A stretch of 9,056 nt of DNA, from the NCBI GenBank assembly GCA_011390455.1, contig JAABSI010000106.1, positions 1 through 9,056 of the forward strand. The letters are read 5' to 3'. Origin of the DNA: Trueperaceae bacterium. Its GTDB lineage: Bacteria; Deinococcota; Deinococci; Deinococcales; Trueperaceae. The translations under genes were made by a program, and so were the position numbers. The notes under the pieces are model-generated. The model made no database searches. It saw nothing but the letters and a program-made list of their open reading frames with translations, and was not told the DNA's origin. Below are positions 1 through 6,313 of this stretch, piece by piece (the first letter of the stretch is position 1; each line of letters opens with the position of its first letter).

Positions 1-2
1 AA

Positions 3-38
3 CGCGAAGGGCGCCGCCCGTCGGCGCCCGAGCTTCGC
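3..38. other. GC-rich hairpin directly upstream of tRNA-Thr
   Basis: Inner arms at 9-16 (GGGCGCCG) and 22-29 (CGGCGCCC) enclose a 5-nt loop. Outer arms GCGAAG (4-9) and CTTCGC (33-38) extend the stem with a small bulge near 30-32. The 3' arm ends one base before tRNA position 1. No T-tract follows on either strand. It could be the terminator of a gene to the left of the window, or a structured 5' leader of the tRNA precursor. I infer structure only; the role is open. Confidence 0.5.
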
Positions 39-113
39 GCCAATGTAGCTCAGCGGTAGAGCAGCCGATTCGTAATCGGCAGGTCGTCGGTTCAAATCCG
101 ACCATTGGCTCCA
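39..113 (+). tRNA. trnT: tRNA-Thr (anticodon CGT)
   Basis: A complete cloverleaf can be read by eye. The acceptor stem is GCCAATG (39-45) with CATTGGC (103-109). The D stem is GCTC/GAGC (48-51, 59-62). The anticodon stem is GCCGA/TCGGC (64-68, 76-80) around loop TTCGTAA, placing anticodon CGT at 71-73. The T stem is GTCGG/CCGAC (86-90, 98-102) around loop TTCAAAT. The discriminator is T110 and CCA is encoded at 111-113. The anticodon reads the threonine codon ACG, a frequent codon in a GC-rich genome. No -10 element is visible in the 38 bases upstream, so transcription probably starts to the left of the window. Confidence 0.96.
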
Positions 114-125
114 ACGCCCCGAAGG

Positions 126-164
126 CGGCGAGGCGCCCGACCCAGGTGGTCGGGCGCCTCGCCG
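126..164. terminator. Strong bidirectional hairpin terminator
   Basis: This is a perfect 17-bp inverted repeat (126-142 with 148-164) with a 5-nt loop CAGGT. On the plus strand it begins 13 nt after the tRNA CCA and is followed by GTCTT, a weak T-rich tail. On the minus strand it lies about 24 nt past the usp stop codon. Being symmetrical, it probably ends transcription from both sides. The tail is poor in T, so termination would rest mainly on stem strength. Confidence 0.8.
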
Positions 165-187
165 TCTTGCGCCGTGCGGGCGTGCGG

Positions 188-733
188 TCAACCGATCGGC
201 ACCAGCGGCGGCGCGTCCTCGACCAGCTCGCCGCGCACCATCACCACCGGCACCCGCACCATCCGGAGCAGCTTCTCGGCCACGCTCCCGAGCACCGCGC
301 GCGACAGGCCGCTGCGGCCGTGCGTCGCCATGACCACCGCGTCCATGTCCTCCTCGTCCACCAGGTCGGCGAGCTCCTGCGCGGGGTCGCCGAAGCGCAC
401 CACGAGGGCGACGTCGAAGCCGGCGTCGGCCAGCCGGCGCACGTCGTCGTCGAGCGCGTCGATGATCTCCTCGCGGGTCGAGGACCACACCTGGCTCTCG
501 TAGATCGGGTGGTCGAAGTCCCCGCGGTCGCGCCACGGGGTGTGCAACGTCTCGGCCCAACCGCCGATCACCGACGGCCGCGGCAGCGGGCCGTACACCC
601 CTTCGGGCACGGGCGCGACGTGCGCGAGCGTCACCGACGTGGTGGCGGGATCGAACAGGCGGCCGACGGTGCGGAACGCGATCGGCGCGAAATCGGAGCC
701 GTCGAGCGGGACCAGGATTCGGCGTTTCACCAT
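188..733 (-). CDS. Universal stress protein (UspA family)
   Basis: A 181-aa cytoplasmic single-domain Usp. The N-terminus (residues 4-16) has the usual ILVPLDGSD strand with Asp11. The C-terminal nucleotide-binding loop at 136-150 reads ATHG, nine residues, then GS, followed by VAEKLLR and a closing PVVMVR strand. The canonical pattern is G-2x-G-9x-G-S; the first Gly is Ala here, a common variant, so ATP binding is plausible but unproven. The protein exceeds the usual 140-160 aa because of a proline/tryptophan-rich insert at about 45-85. The ATG at 733 is chosen because AAGGAGGG (738-745) lies 4 nt before it; the frame stays open further upstream but has no better start. It sits 163 nt after the P5C dehydrogenase gene on the same strand, so it may be a distal gene of the proline operon or have its own promoter. 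Confidence 0.9.
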   Translation of the reverse strand: MVKRRILVPLDGSDFAPIAFRTVGRLFDPATTSVTLAHVAPVPEGVYGPLPRPSVIGGWAETLHTPWRDRGDFDHPIYESQVWSSTREEIIDALDDDVRRLADAGFDVALVVRFGDPAQELADLVDEEDMDAVVMATHGRSGLSRAVLGSVAEKLLRMVRVPVVMVRGELVEDAPPLVPIG

Positions 734-830
734 GGCGCCCTCCTTGGGCGGCGCGCCCGCACGCACGAGGGCGGAAGCCCCGGCGACGCGCGCACGCGAT
801 CCTCGCCCCATCGTCGCGCATCCGCGCCCA

Positions 831-860
831 GGACGCGACGGACATCCGTCCGACGCGTCC
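831..860. other. Stable hairpin between pruA and usp
   Basis: Arms GGACGCG (831-837) and CGCGTCC (854-860) pair, followed by an A-A mismatch and inner arms CGGAC/GTCCG (839-843, 848-852) around a 4-nt loop. It lies within the 163-nt spacer after the P5C dehydrogenase stop. No T-tract follows on either strand, so it is not a textbook terminator. It could be a partial terminator or an RNA-stabilising end that separates expression of the proline genes from usp. Confidence 0.45.
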
Positions 861-896
861 AGCACGACCGCATCGCGCAGCGCGGGCGGCGCGGAC

Positions 897-2468
897 TCAG
901 AAGCGCTCGGTGACCGTTCGCGCTTCGACGAACAGCCGCAGGTAGTCCGGACCGCCCCCCTTGCTGTTCGTGCCCGACATCTTGAAGCCACCGAACGGCT
1001 GCACGCCGACGAGCGCGCCGGTGATTTTGCGGTTGAGGTAGAGGTTGCCGACTTTGAACTCGCGCCGGGCGCGCTCGAGCCGCTCGCGCGACCGGCTGAT
1101 CAGGCCGCCCGTAAGTCCGAAGTCGGTGTCGTTCGCGATGCGCAGGGCGTCGTCGAAGTCGCGTGCGCGCAGGACCGCCACCACGGGTCCGAAGACCTCT
1201 TCCTGAGCCAAGCGGGCGGTCGGCGCCACGTCGGCGACGATCGTCGGCGCGACGTACCAACCCCCGTCCGGGCGCTCGGCGGCCGCGCCGCCCCCGAGCG
1301 CGATGCGCCCCTCCTCGGCGCCCAGCCGCGCGTAGTCCACGACCTTCTCGAACTGGCGTTCGCTGATGACCGCCGTGACGTCGGCGTCGTCGATCGCCCG
1401 GCCCACGCGGAGCTCGGCCGCCGCGGCGACGAAGCGCTCTAGGACCTCGTCGTGGATGGCGTCGACCAGGATCAGGCGCGACATGGCGGAGCACTTCTGA
1501 CCGTTGAAGCCGAAGCCGCCCTGCACCGCGGCCGCGACCGCCACCTCGAGGTCGGCCGTCTCGTCGACGATCAGGGCGTCCTTGCCGCCGAGCTCCATGA
1601 AGGTCTTCTTCAGGTGGCGCTGCCCGGGGTGCACGACCGCGGCGCGCTGATGGATGCGCAGCCCGGTCGCGACGGAGCCGGTGAAGTTGATGAACCGTGC
1701 CCGCCGGTCGTCGACCAGCAGGTCGCCGATCTCGGCATCCGCGCCCGTGATCAGGTTGACGACCCCGTCGGGCCACCCCGCCTCGGCGAGGCACTCCATG
1801 AACACGCCGGCGATGATCGGCGTCTGCGGCGAGGGCTTGAGGACGATCGTGTTGCCCGCGGCGACCGGACCCATCGCGCTGCCGACGAGGATCGCGAGCA
1901 AAAAGTTCCACGGGGGGATCACGAGGCCGACGCCGATCGGCTCGAGCGTCGTGACGTTGTGCTCGCCCGGCCACGGGTGCGTCGCCAACGGTTCGTCGAG
2001 CTGGAGGGCGGCGCGCGCGTAGTACTCCACGAAGTCGATCGCCTCGGCGACGTCGCCGTCGGCCTCGCGCCAGTTCTTGCCCGCCTCGTAGGTCTCCCAG
2101 GCGCAGAGCTCGACCTTGCGCCGGCGGAGCACGGCGGCGAGCTTGTGCAAGGCGCGGGCGCGCTCCGCGGCGCTCCACCGCGACCAGACCGGGAACGCGG
2201 CTTCCGCGGCCGCGTAGGCGCGATCGACGTCGGCGGCGCCCGCCGCGGCCGCGTAGCCGACGACCCGGTCGGGAGCGCAGGGATCCACCGACGGGAAGGT
2301 GCCCTCGGTGGCGACGCGGCGGCCGCCGATCACGAGCGGCCAGGTCGCCCCGAGGCGCCCCGCGACCTGCTCGAGCGCCGCGCGGTACGCGTCCGCGTGG
2401 GCGGCGACGGTGAAGTCGGTGAACGGCTCGGGCGCGTAGGGGACGACGGTGGTGGGATCTGCGGTCAT
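897..2468 (-). CDS. pruA: 1-pyrroline-5-carboxylate dehydrogenase (L-glutamate gamma-semialdehyde dehydrogenase)
   Basis: A 523-aa aldehyde dehydrogenase that oxidises glutamate semialdehyde (from P5C) to glutamate with NAD+, the second step of proline breakdown. Visible motifs: PPWNF at 185-189 with catalytic Asn188; NFTGS at 261-265 in the NAD site; MELGGK at 291-296 with general base Glu292; NGQKCSA at 322-328 with nucleophile Cys326; EEVFGP at 423-428; and PFGGFKMSG at 491-499 near the C-terminus. Length and the long N-terminal segment fit the separate Bacillus RocA/Thermus P5CDH type rather than the PutA fusion. The ATG at 2468 is preceded by a near-perfect AGGAGGT (2473-2479) with 4-nt spacing. 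The gene starts 37 nt after the proline dehydrogenase stop, so the two are almost certainly co-transcribed. The symbol rocA is also used for this family. Confidence 0.97.
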   Translation of the reverse strand: MTADPTTVVPYAPEPFTDFTVAAHADAYRAALEQVAGRLGATWPLVIGGRRVATEGTFPSVDPCAPDRVVGYAAAAGAADVDRAYAAAEAAFPVWSRWSAAERARALHKLAAVLRRRKVELCAWETYEAGKNWREADGDVAEAIDFVEYYARAALQLDEPLATHPWPGEHNVTTLEPIGVGLVIPPWNFLLAILVGSAMGPVAAGNTIVLKPSPQTPIIAGVFMECLAEAGWPDGVVNLITGADAEIGDLLVDDRRARFINFTGSVATGLRIHQRAAVVHPGQRHLKKTFMELGGKDALIVDETADLEVAVAAAVQGGFGFNGQKCSAMSRLILVDAIHDEVLERFVAAAAELRVGRAIDDADVTAVISERQFEKVVDYARLGAEEGRIALGGGAAAERPDGGWYVAPTIVADVAPTARLAQEEVFGPVVAVLRARDFDDALRIANDTDFGLTGGLISRSRERLERARREFKVGNLYLNRKITGALVGVQPFGGFKMSGTNSKGGGPDYLRLFVEARTVTERF

Positions 2469-2505
2469 GGCGACCTCCTGAGGCGGCGGGCGGCAGGGGC
2501 GACGC

Positions 2506-3432
2506 TCACCCGAACAGCCCGCGCAGGACGACGGCGGCGTTCGCGGGGCGCTCCGCGAGGCGGCGGCTGAAGTAACCGTACCAATCGGCGCCGATCGGGA
2601 CGTACACACGCACCGGGTGGCCCTCGGCGACGAGCCGGCCCTGCAGCGCCGGCTTGACGCCGTAGAGCAGCTGCAGCTCGTACCGGTCCGCTGCGACCTC
2701 GGCGCCGCGCGCGAACGCGGTGGTCTCCAGGATCAGGCGCTCGTCGTGGGTGGCGACGTTGACCCGCGCGCCGGCGCGCCAGGCCGTCTCGCAGGCGGCG
2801 ACGAACGCACGCCGGATGGCCGGGAGCTCCTGGAGCGCCACGTCGGCGCCTTCGCGGTAGGCCCCCTTGACGATCCGCACCTCGGACCCGGCGGGCGACG
2901 CCGCGAGCAGCGCCGCGAGGTCCGTCGGCGTGCGGTGCAGGTAGGCCTGCAGGACGGTCGAGGTGCGGGGCGCCCCGTCGGCGCGCACGTCGGCGAGCAG
3001 CGCCAGCGTGCGGTCGACGTACCGGTGGTCCTCCATGTCGAGGCACACGCGCCCCCCGGCCCGCTCGGCGGCGCGCGCCACGCCGCCGGCGAGGTCGCGC
3101 GCCAGGGCGGGGTCGAGGGCGAGGCCGAGCTGGGTGGGCTTGACGCTCACCACCGGGGTCATCCCGGCCTCGGCGAGGCCCGCCACGGTCGCCGCCACGG
3201 CGACCCCCATGGCGCGCGCCGCATCGACGTCGCGCACGTACTCGCCCAGCACGTCGACGATCACGCGGCGGCCGTCCTCGGTCAGCGCCCGCAGGGCCGG
3301 CAAGGCGTCGGCGAGCGTCTCGCCGGCCACGAAGCGCCCGACCCCGAAGCGCCACCCGTAGCGGCGGGCGAGCGCCTCGACGCCGGGTGCCGCGGCGGCG
3401 CCGAGGACGGCGCGGCGGTAGAGGTTCAGCAC
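2506..3432 (-). CDS. Proline dehydrogenase (monofunctional, FAD-dependent)
   Basis: A 308-aa TIM-barrel flavoenzyme oxidising L-proline to P5C and passing electrons to the respiratory chain. Visible family motifs in order: SVKPTQLGL (96-104), LDMED (131-135), LQAYLHRT (161-168), RIVKGAYRE (186-194), ATHD (227-230), YELQLLYGV (251-259), and the substrate-site block from 277 to 296 containing WYGYFSRRLAERP with the Arg290-Arg291 pair and Glu294. Length and N-terminus (LYRRAVLGAAAAPGVEAL) resemble my memory of the roughly 307-aa Thermus enzyme, which supports the GTG start at 3432. No Shine-Dalgarno sequence precedes that GTG; instead an inverted repeat ends 5 nt upstream. It is the first gene of the proline operon and diverges from the histidine phosphatase gene. 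Symbols in use include putB, fadM and PRODH. Confidence 0.95.
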   Translation of the reverse strand: MLNLYRRAVLGAAAAPGVEALARRYGWRFGVGRFVAGETLADALPALRALTEDGRRVIVDVLGEYVRDVDAARAMGVAVAATVAGLAEAGMTPVVSVKPTQLGLALDPALARDLAGGVARAAERAGGRVCLDMEDHRYVDRTLALLADVRADGAPRTSTVLQAYLHRTPTDLAALLAASPAGSEVRIVKGAYREGADVALQELPAIRRAFVAACETAWRAGARVNVATHDERLILETTAFARGAEVAADRYELQLLYGVKPALQGRLVAEGHPVRVYVPIGADWYGYFSRRLAERPANAAVVLRGLFG

Positions 3433-3437
3433 GGCGG

Positions 3438-3456
3438 CCGGACCGACGGGGTCCGG
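3438..3456 (-). promoter_or_regulatory. Hairpin in the proline dehydrogenase 5' leader
   Basis: CCGGACC (3438-3444) and GGTCCGG (3450-3456) form a perfect 7-bp inverted repeat with a 5-nt loop. It ends 5 nt before the GTG start at 3432, where a ribosome-binding site would normally lie. It could be an RNA hairpin limiting initiation or a DNA operator. The function is inferred from position only. Confidence 0.4.
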
Positions 3457-3496
3457 GGTCGGGGGGCGGGGCGCGCGGTCCTGGGAGGCACGCTCG

Positions 3497-3502
3497 ATGC
3501 TA
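3497..3502 (-). promoter_or_regulatory. Candidate -10 element for the proline operon
   Basis: The minus strand reads TAGCAT here, fitting TANNNT. A start about 7 nt downstream (near 3490) would give a leader of roughly 58 nt containing the 3438-3456 hairpin. No good -35 box lies at the expected spacing, so the call is tentative. Confidence 0.35.
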
Positions 3503-3555
3503 CCGCGTGCGGCCTCGGTGTACGACTTCGCACCGCCGCCGCCCGAGCCCCCTGC

Positions 3556-3561
3556 TAGCGT
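3556..3561 (+). promoter_or_regulatory. Candidate -10 element for the histidine phosphatase gene
   Basis: The plus strand reads TAGCGT (TANNNT). It is followed 7 nt later by an in-frame GTG at 3569, which would allow a leaderless start. The preferred GTG at 3608 would instead give a leader of about 40 nt. No clear -35 box is visible. Confidence 0.4.
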
Positions 3562-3607
3562 GCCTGACGTGGGCTCCGGCGTTCCGTGGCCCCGCGGAGA
3601 GGATGCG

Positions 3608-4207
3608 GTGAACGTCTACTTCGTTCGGCATGGGGAGACCGATTACGACGTCGTCGCTTCGCGCGGCGTGCGCGGCTGGGCGACCTCCTTCGCTCCGCTC
3701 TCGCCGCTCGGAAGGTTGCAGATCGACACCATCGCGCGCGACTACCGACTGCAGGACGCCGAGGCCATCCTGTGCTCCTCGTACGCGCGCGCGCTCGAGT
3801 CCGGCGCCCTGCTGTCGCGGGCGCTGAACAAGCCGCTCTTCGTCGAGTACGACCTCCACGAGTGGCTGCCGCAGAAGGACCCGCTGGGCGACATCGACAG
3901 CGAGCTGCTGCGCAGGGCGCAGGACGGCCTCGGACCGAGCGCCGGCGACGCGCCGTGGGAAGGCGTCGACGAGGTCCGGGACCGCGTGTTGCGGGTGCTC
4001 GAGCGGTACCGCGGCCGGGGCAGCGTGATCGTCGTCAGCCATGCCGTGGTCATCCAGTCCGTCACCGGCCTGCGGCGCGGCATCGACCACGCCGAGATCG
4101 TCCCGTACCACCTGCGGCCGCCCGGCGCCCCGACGCCGACCTACGACCGCGACGAGGTCCTGCACGGCCCGTCGGTGCGCGATGCGGTCAGCGAGCTCGA
4201 CCGCTGA
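3608..4207 (+). CDS. Histidine phosphatase family protein (phosphoglycerate mutase-like)
   Basis: A 199-aa cytoplasmic enzyme of the histidine phosphatase superfamily, which uses a phosphohistidine intermediate. The N-terminal RHGET places Arg7 and the nucleophile His8. The further pocket residues fit as Arg61 (in CSSYARALES), Glu85 (DLHEW, likely proton donor) and His145 (VIVVSHAVV). The natural substrate cannot be read from the sequence; relatives include phosphoglycerate mutases, sugar-phosphate phosphatases and cobalamin-pathway phosphatases. The GTG at 3608 is chosen because GGAGAGG (3596-3602) lies 5 nt before it and it puts the conserved VYFVRHGET strand at the N-terminus as usual. An in-frame GTG at 3569, 7 nt after a -10-like TAGCGT, would add 13 residues as a leaderless start. 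It diverges from the proline operon and converges on the P450 gene with a 19-nt gap. Confidence 0.9.
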   Translation: MNVYFVRHGETDYDVVASRGVRGWATSFAPLSPLGRLQIDTIARDYRLQDAEAILCSSYARALESGALLSRALNKPLFVEYDLHEWLPQKDPLGDIDSELLRRAQDGLGPSAGDAPWEGVDEVRDRVLRVLERYRGRGSVIVVSHAVVIQSVTGLRRGIDHAEIVPYHLRPPGAPTPTYDRDEVLHGPSVRDAVSELDR

Positions 4208-4226
4208 CGCGCGGGCTCCGCCCCGT

Positions 4227-5504
4227 CTAGGCCCGCTCCCACCGCAGCCGCAAGCCCCCCGAGGGCAACAGCGTCGTGCCCTCCGGACGGACCTCGGTGT
4301 CGACCGGCGACCAGGTCGCCCGCGGCACCGCCTGACGGACGAAGGCGTGCAGCAGCGTGCGCGCGAGCCCCTCGCCGATGCAGCGCCGGCCACCATGGCC
4401 GAACGGGAGGTAGGCGAACGGTTCGCGCGGGGCCGCCCACGGGCCGGAACGCTCGGTCCAGCGCTGCGGTTCGGCGCGCTCGGGATCGGCCCAGGTCGCG
4501 ACGTCGCGATGCAGATGCCAGACGGAGAGCCCGACGCGGCCGCCGACGGGAAGGGGCGCCCCTGCCCAGGCGACGGGGGTGCGCACCCGGCGCAGGATGG
4601 CGGAGGCCGGCGGGTAGAGCCGCAGCGCCTCCTTCACGAGGCCATCGCCCATCGGGCCGAGGGCGCCGGACGAGGCCGCGGCCAACTCGTCGACGACCGG
4701 AGCGCGCAGCTCGGGGCGCGCCAGCAGCAGCGCGGTCCAGGCGATCGCCGACGTCGTCGTGTCGAAGGCGGCCGAGAGGAGGCCGACGATCTGGTCGCGC
4801 AGTTCGCGCTCGCCGAGTCGGGTGGCGGGGTCGGCGTCGCCGGCGAGCAGCCAGTCGAGCACGCCCCCGCGGTCCTCGACCGCGTCCGCCCGCCGGGCGC
4901 GGACCTCGGCCAACACCGCGGCGTCGGCGCGCCGCCGCGCGGCGAGGAACGCGGCCCACGGCGTCGCCGGGATCGGGATCCGCACTTGCTGCGCGAGCAT
5001 CGGAAGGTTCGCGAAGGCCATCATCGCCGCGAGGTCGGCCGCCAGACCCGGGTGGCGACGGCGCGTCGCCGGCCCGACCAAGACGTCGAGGACGACGTCG
5101 AGGACCACCGGACGGAGTTCGGGGACCAGCGCACCGGCGCCCCGCTCCACCGCGCCGGCGACGAACCCCGCCATCGCTTCGTCGGCGAGCGCCGACCAAG
5201 CGGCCGCCTCGCGCGCGTGAAACGCGGGCTGCAGGGCTCGACGGCGCTCCAGGTGGAGCGGGTCGTCGGTCGCGATCAGCGCCCCGGTGCCGCCGATGGG
5301 CTCCAGGAAGCCGTAGGCCCCTGCGTTGCCGAACGCGTCGGCGGCATCTTGGAGCACGAACCGGAAGGCGTCGGCGGCGAGGAACCAGTGGAAGCGGATG
5401 GCGCCCACCCCGAAGACGAAGGCGTCGCCGTGCGCCGCGCGGCAGGCGTCGAGCGCCGCCCGGACGTCGCCGCCGGCGAGGTTGAGGACGCGAGCATGCT
5501 CCAA
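4227..5504 (-). CDS. Cytochrome P450 (start uncertain)
   Basis: A heme-thiolate monooxygenase, about 425 aa from the TTG used here. Visible landmarks in that numbering: the C-helix HLERRRALQPAF at 84-95; the I-helix oxygen-activation motif AAFDTT at 245-250; the K-helix ExxR as EALR at 292-295 followed by LYPP; and the heme loop FGHGGRRCIG at 368-377 with ligand Cys375. No membrane anchor is seen, so it is probably soluble. The start is unresolved: TTG at 5504 drops the in-frame FPGPRG segment typical of P450 N-termini, while the only earlier start, GTG at 5639, would overlap the CRP-type gene by over 100 nt and add a Ser/Arg-rich stretch that looks out of frame. The LYPP block and C-terminal features recall the Thermus carotene hydroxylase CYP175A1, so a carotenoid substrate is possible but unproven. 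Translation is probably coupled to the upstream regulator. Confidence 0.9.
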   Translation of the reverse strand: MEHARVLNLAGGDVRAALDACRAAHGDAFVFGVGAIRFHWFLAADAFRFVLQDAADAFGNAGAYGFLEPIGGTGALIATDDPLHLERRRALQPAFHAREAAAWSALADEAMAGFVAGAVERGAGALVPELRPVVLDVVLDVLVGPATRRRHPGLAADLAAMMAFANLPMLAQQVRIPIPATPWAAFLAARRRADAAVLAEVRARRADAVEDRGGVLDWLLAGDADPATRLGERELRDQIVGLLSAAFDTTTSAIAWTALLLARPELRAPVVDELAAASSGALGPMGDGLVKEALRLYPPASAILRRVRTPVAWAGAPLPVGGRVGLSVWHLHRDVATWADPERAEPQRWTERSGPWAAPREPFAYLPFGHGGRRCIGEGLARTLLHAFVRQAVPRATWSPVDTEVRPEGTTLLPSGGLRLRWERA

Positions 5505-5532
5505 GCCGCGCGGGCCCGGGAAGGTCTGGAGG

Positions 5533-6240
5533 TCAGCGGATTCCGTGGAGGACCTCTTCGAGCCCGTCGGGGTCGACCAGGAAGACCTCCTTCGGGCGGG
5601 TCTCGATGACCCCTTCGGCCTCGAGCGCCTTGAGCGCACGCGTGACGGTCTCCCGCGACGTGCCGGCCAGGTTCGCGAGGTCCTGGTGCGTCAAGCGCAC
5701 GAGGGCGCGCCCCTCCTCGAACTCGATGACGCCGGCGCGGTAGAGGCGCAGCAGCACGTACGCGACTCGCCCCTGAGCGTCCTTGTACGAGAGCACCTGC
5801 GCCTCGTCGTCCATGCCCCGCAACCGCTCGGCCAAGGTCGTCGTCAGGTTGAGGCTGATCGTCGGGTACTCCGCCAACAAGCGCTGGAAGTCGTCGCGGA
5901 AGAGCAGGTAGGCGGTGACGGGCGCGAGCGTGATCGCGGTCGCGCTCCGGGTGGCTTCGCCGAGCAGCGCCATCTCGCCGAAGAACTCCGGCGGCTGGAG
6001 CAGGGCGAGCGTCTTCTCGTGGCCACCCAGGTCGACCTTGGAGAGCTTGACGAGGCCGGCGGACAGCACGTACAGCGCGTCGCCCGCGTCGCCCTCCTGG
6101 AACAGGACGGTCTCGGTCGGGAAGCGCCGGGGCCGCACGACACCGGCGACGATCTCGAGCGCCCGCACGGGGGCACCCTGGAACAAGGGCACCGTCGCGA
6201 GGAACGCGAGGACGTCGGCGGTGGGTCGGGGGTCGCTCAT
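5533..6240 (-). CDS. CRP/FNR-type transcription regulator
   Basis: A 235-aa regulator with an N-terminal cyclic-nucleotide-binding barrel (about 15-120), a dimerisation helix (about 123-160) and a C-terminal winged helix (about 160-220). The pocket segment FFGEMALLGEATRSATA (86-102) keeps Glu89, Arg98 and Ser99, matching the cAMP-contacting Glu, Arg and Ser of E. coli CRP, so nucleotide binding is plausible. There is no Cys cluster for an Fe-S centre, which argues against an FNR-type oxygen sensor. The recognition helix TSRETVTRALK (194-204) has Arg196, Glu197 and Arg201 as in E. coli CRP, predicting a TGTGA-like half-site. The ATG at 6240 is chosen because GGAGG (6245-6249) lies 4 nt upstream. 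It is followed at once by the P450 gene and diverges from the ABC ATPase gene. Thermus LdrP, a CRP-family activator of a carotenoid cluster, is a possible parallel. Confidence 0.94.
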   Translation of the reverse strand: MSDPRPTADVLAFLATVPLFQGAPVRALEIVAGVVRPRRFPTETVLFQEGDAGDALYVLSAGLVKLSKVDLGGHEKTLALLQPPEFFGEMALLGEATRSATAITLAPVTAYLLFRDDFQRLLAEYPTISLNLTTTLAERLRGMDDEAQVLSYKDAQGRVAYVLLRLYRAGVIEFEEGRALVRLTHQDLANLAGTSRETVTRALKALEAEGVIETRPKEVFLVDPDGLEEVLHGIR

Positions 6241-6297
6241 GGGGCCTCCGTCGGTAGGGCGCACCACGCGGGCGCGGGGCTGCCGGGGACGCCGCCC

Positions 6298-6303
6298 ATA
6301 CTA
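6298..6303 (-). promoter_or_regulatory. Candidate -10 element for the CRP-type regulator
   Basis: The minus strand reads TAGTAT, the same hexamer found before the VTT-type gene at 7620-7625. A start near 6291 would give a leader of about 51 nt that includes the GGAGG site. It overlaps the plus-strand element at 6302-6307. No convincing -35 box. Confidence 0.45.
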
Positions 6304-6307
6304 AACT
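6302..6307 (+). promoter_or_regulatory. -10 element for leaderless ABC ATPase mRNA
   Basis: TAAACT (TANNNT) is followed by exactly 6 nt (ACGGCC) and then the GTG start at 6314, so transcription would begin at or next to the start codon. There is no Shine-Dalgarno sequence before that GTG, which fits a leaderless message. The wider string CATACTANNCT recurs at 7619-7629 with the same spacing to a start codon. Confidence 0.6.
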
Positions 6308-6313
6308 ACGGCC

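Noticed and set aside
188..991. Longer version of the universal stress protein starting upstream of 733
   Set aside because: The added 86 residues overlap pruA, have no similarity to Usp, and the strong AAGGAGGG site points to 733.
1452..2570. Long plus-strand open frame (372 codons) opposite pruA
   Set aside because: It is antisense to a gene with intact catalytic motifs, is rich in Arg, Gly, Asp and Ala with no recognisable domain, and is the kind of shadow frame expected in GC-rich DNA.
3486..3565. 9-bp inverted repeat AGGCACGCT (3486-3494) / AGCGTGCCT (3557-3565) flanking the proline/phosphatase spacer
   Set aside because: The placement near both predicted transcript starts is attractive, but one 9-bp match in about 175 nt of GC-rich DNA is not far from chance.
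4211..4236. Possible terminator GCGGGC / GCCCGC between the phosphatase and P450 genes
   Set aside because: Only a 6-bp stem with a 14-nt loop and no T-tract, and it runs into the P450 coding end.
4041..5609. Plus-strand open frame of 522 codons opposite the P450 gene
   Set aside because: Low-complexity Arg/Gly/Ala/Pro composition with no motif, while the opposite strand has the full set of P450 motifs.
6241..6313. CRP-type autoregulatory site (TGTGA-N6-TCACA) in the regulator's own spacer
   Set aside because: No half-site resembling TGTGA is present in the spacer, so autoregulation cannot be claimed.
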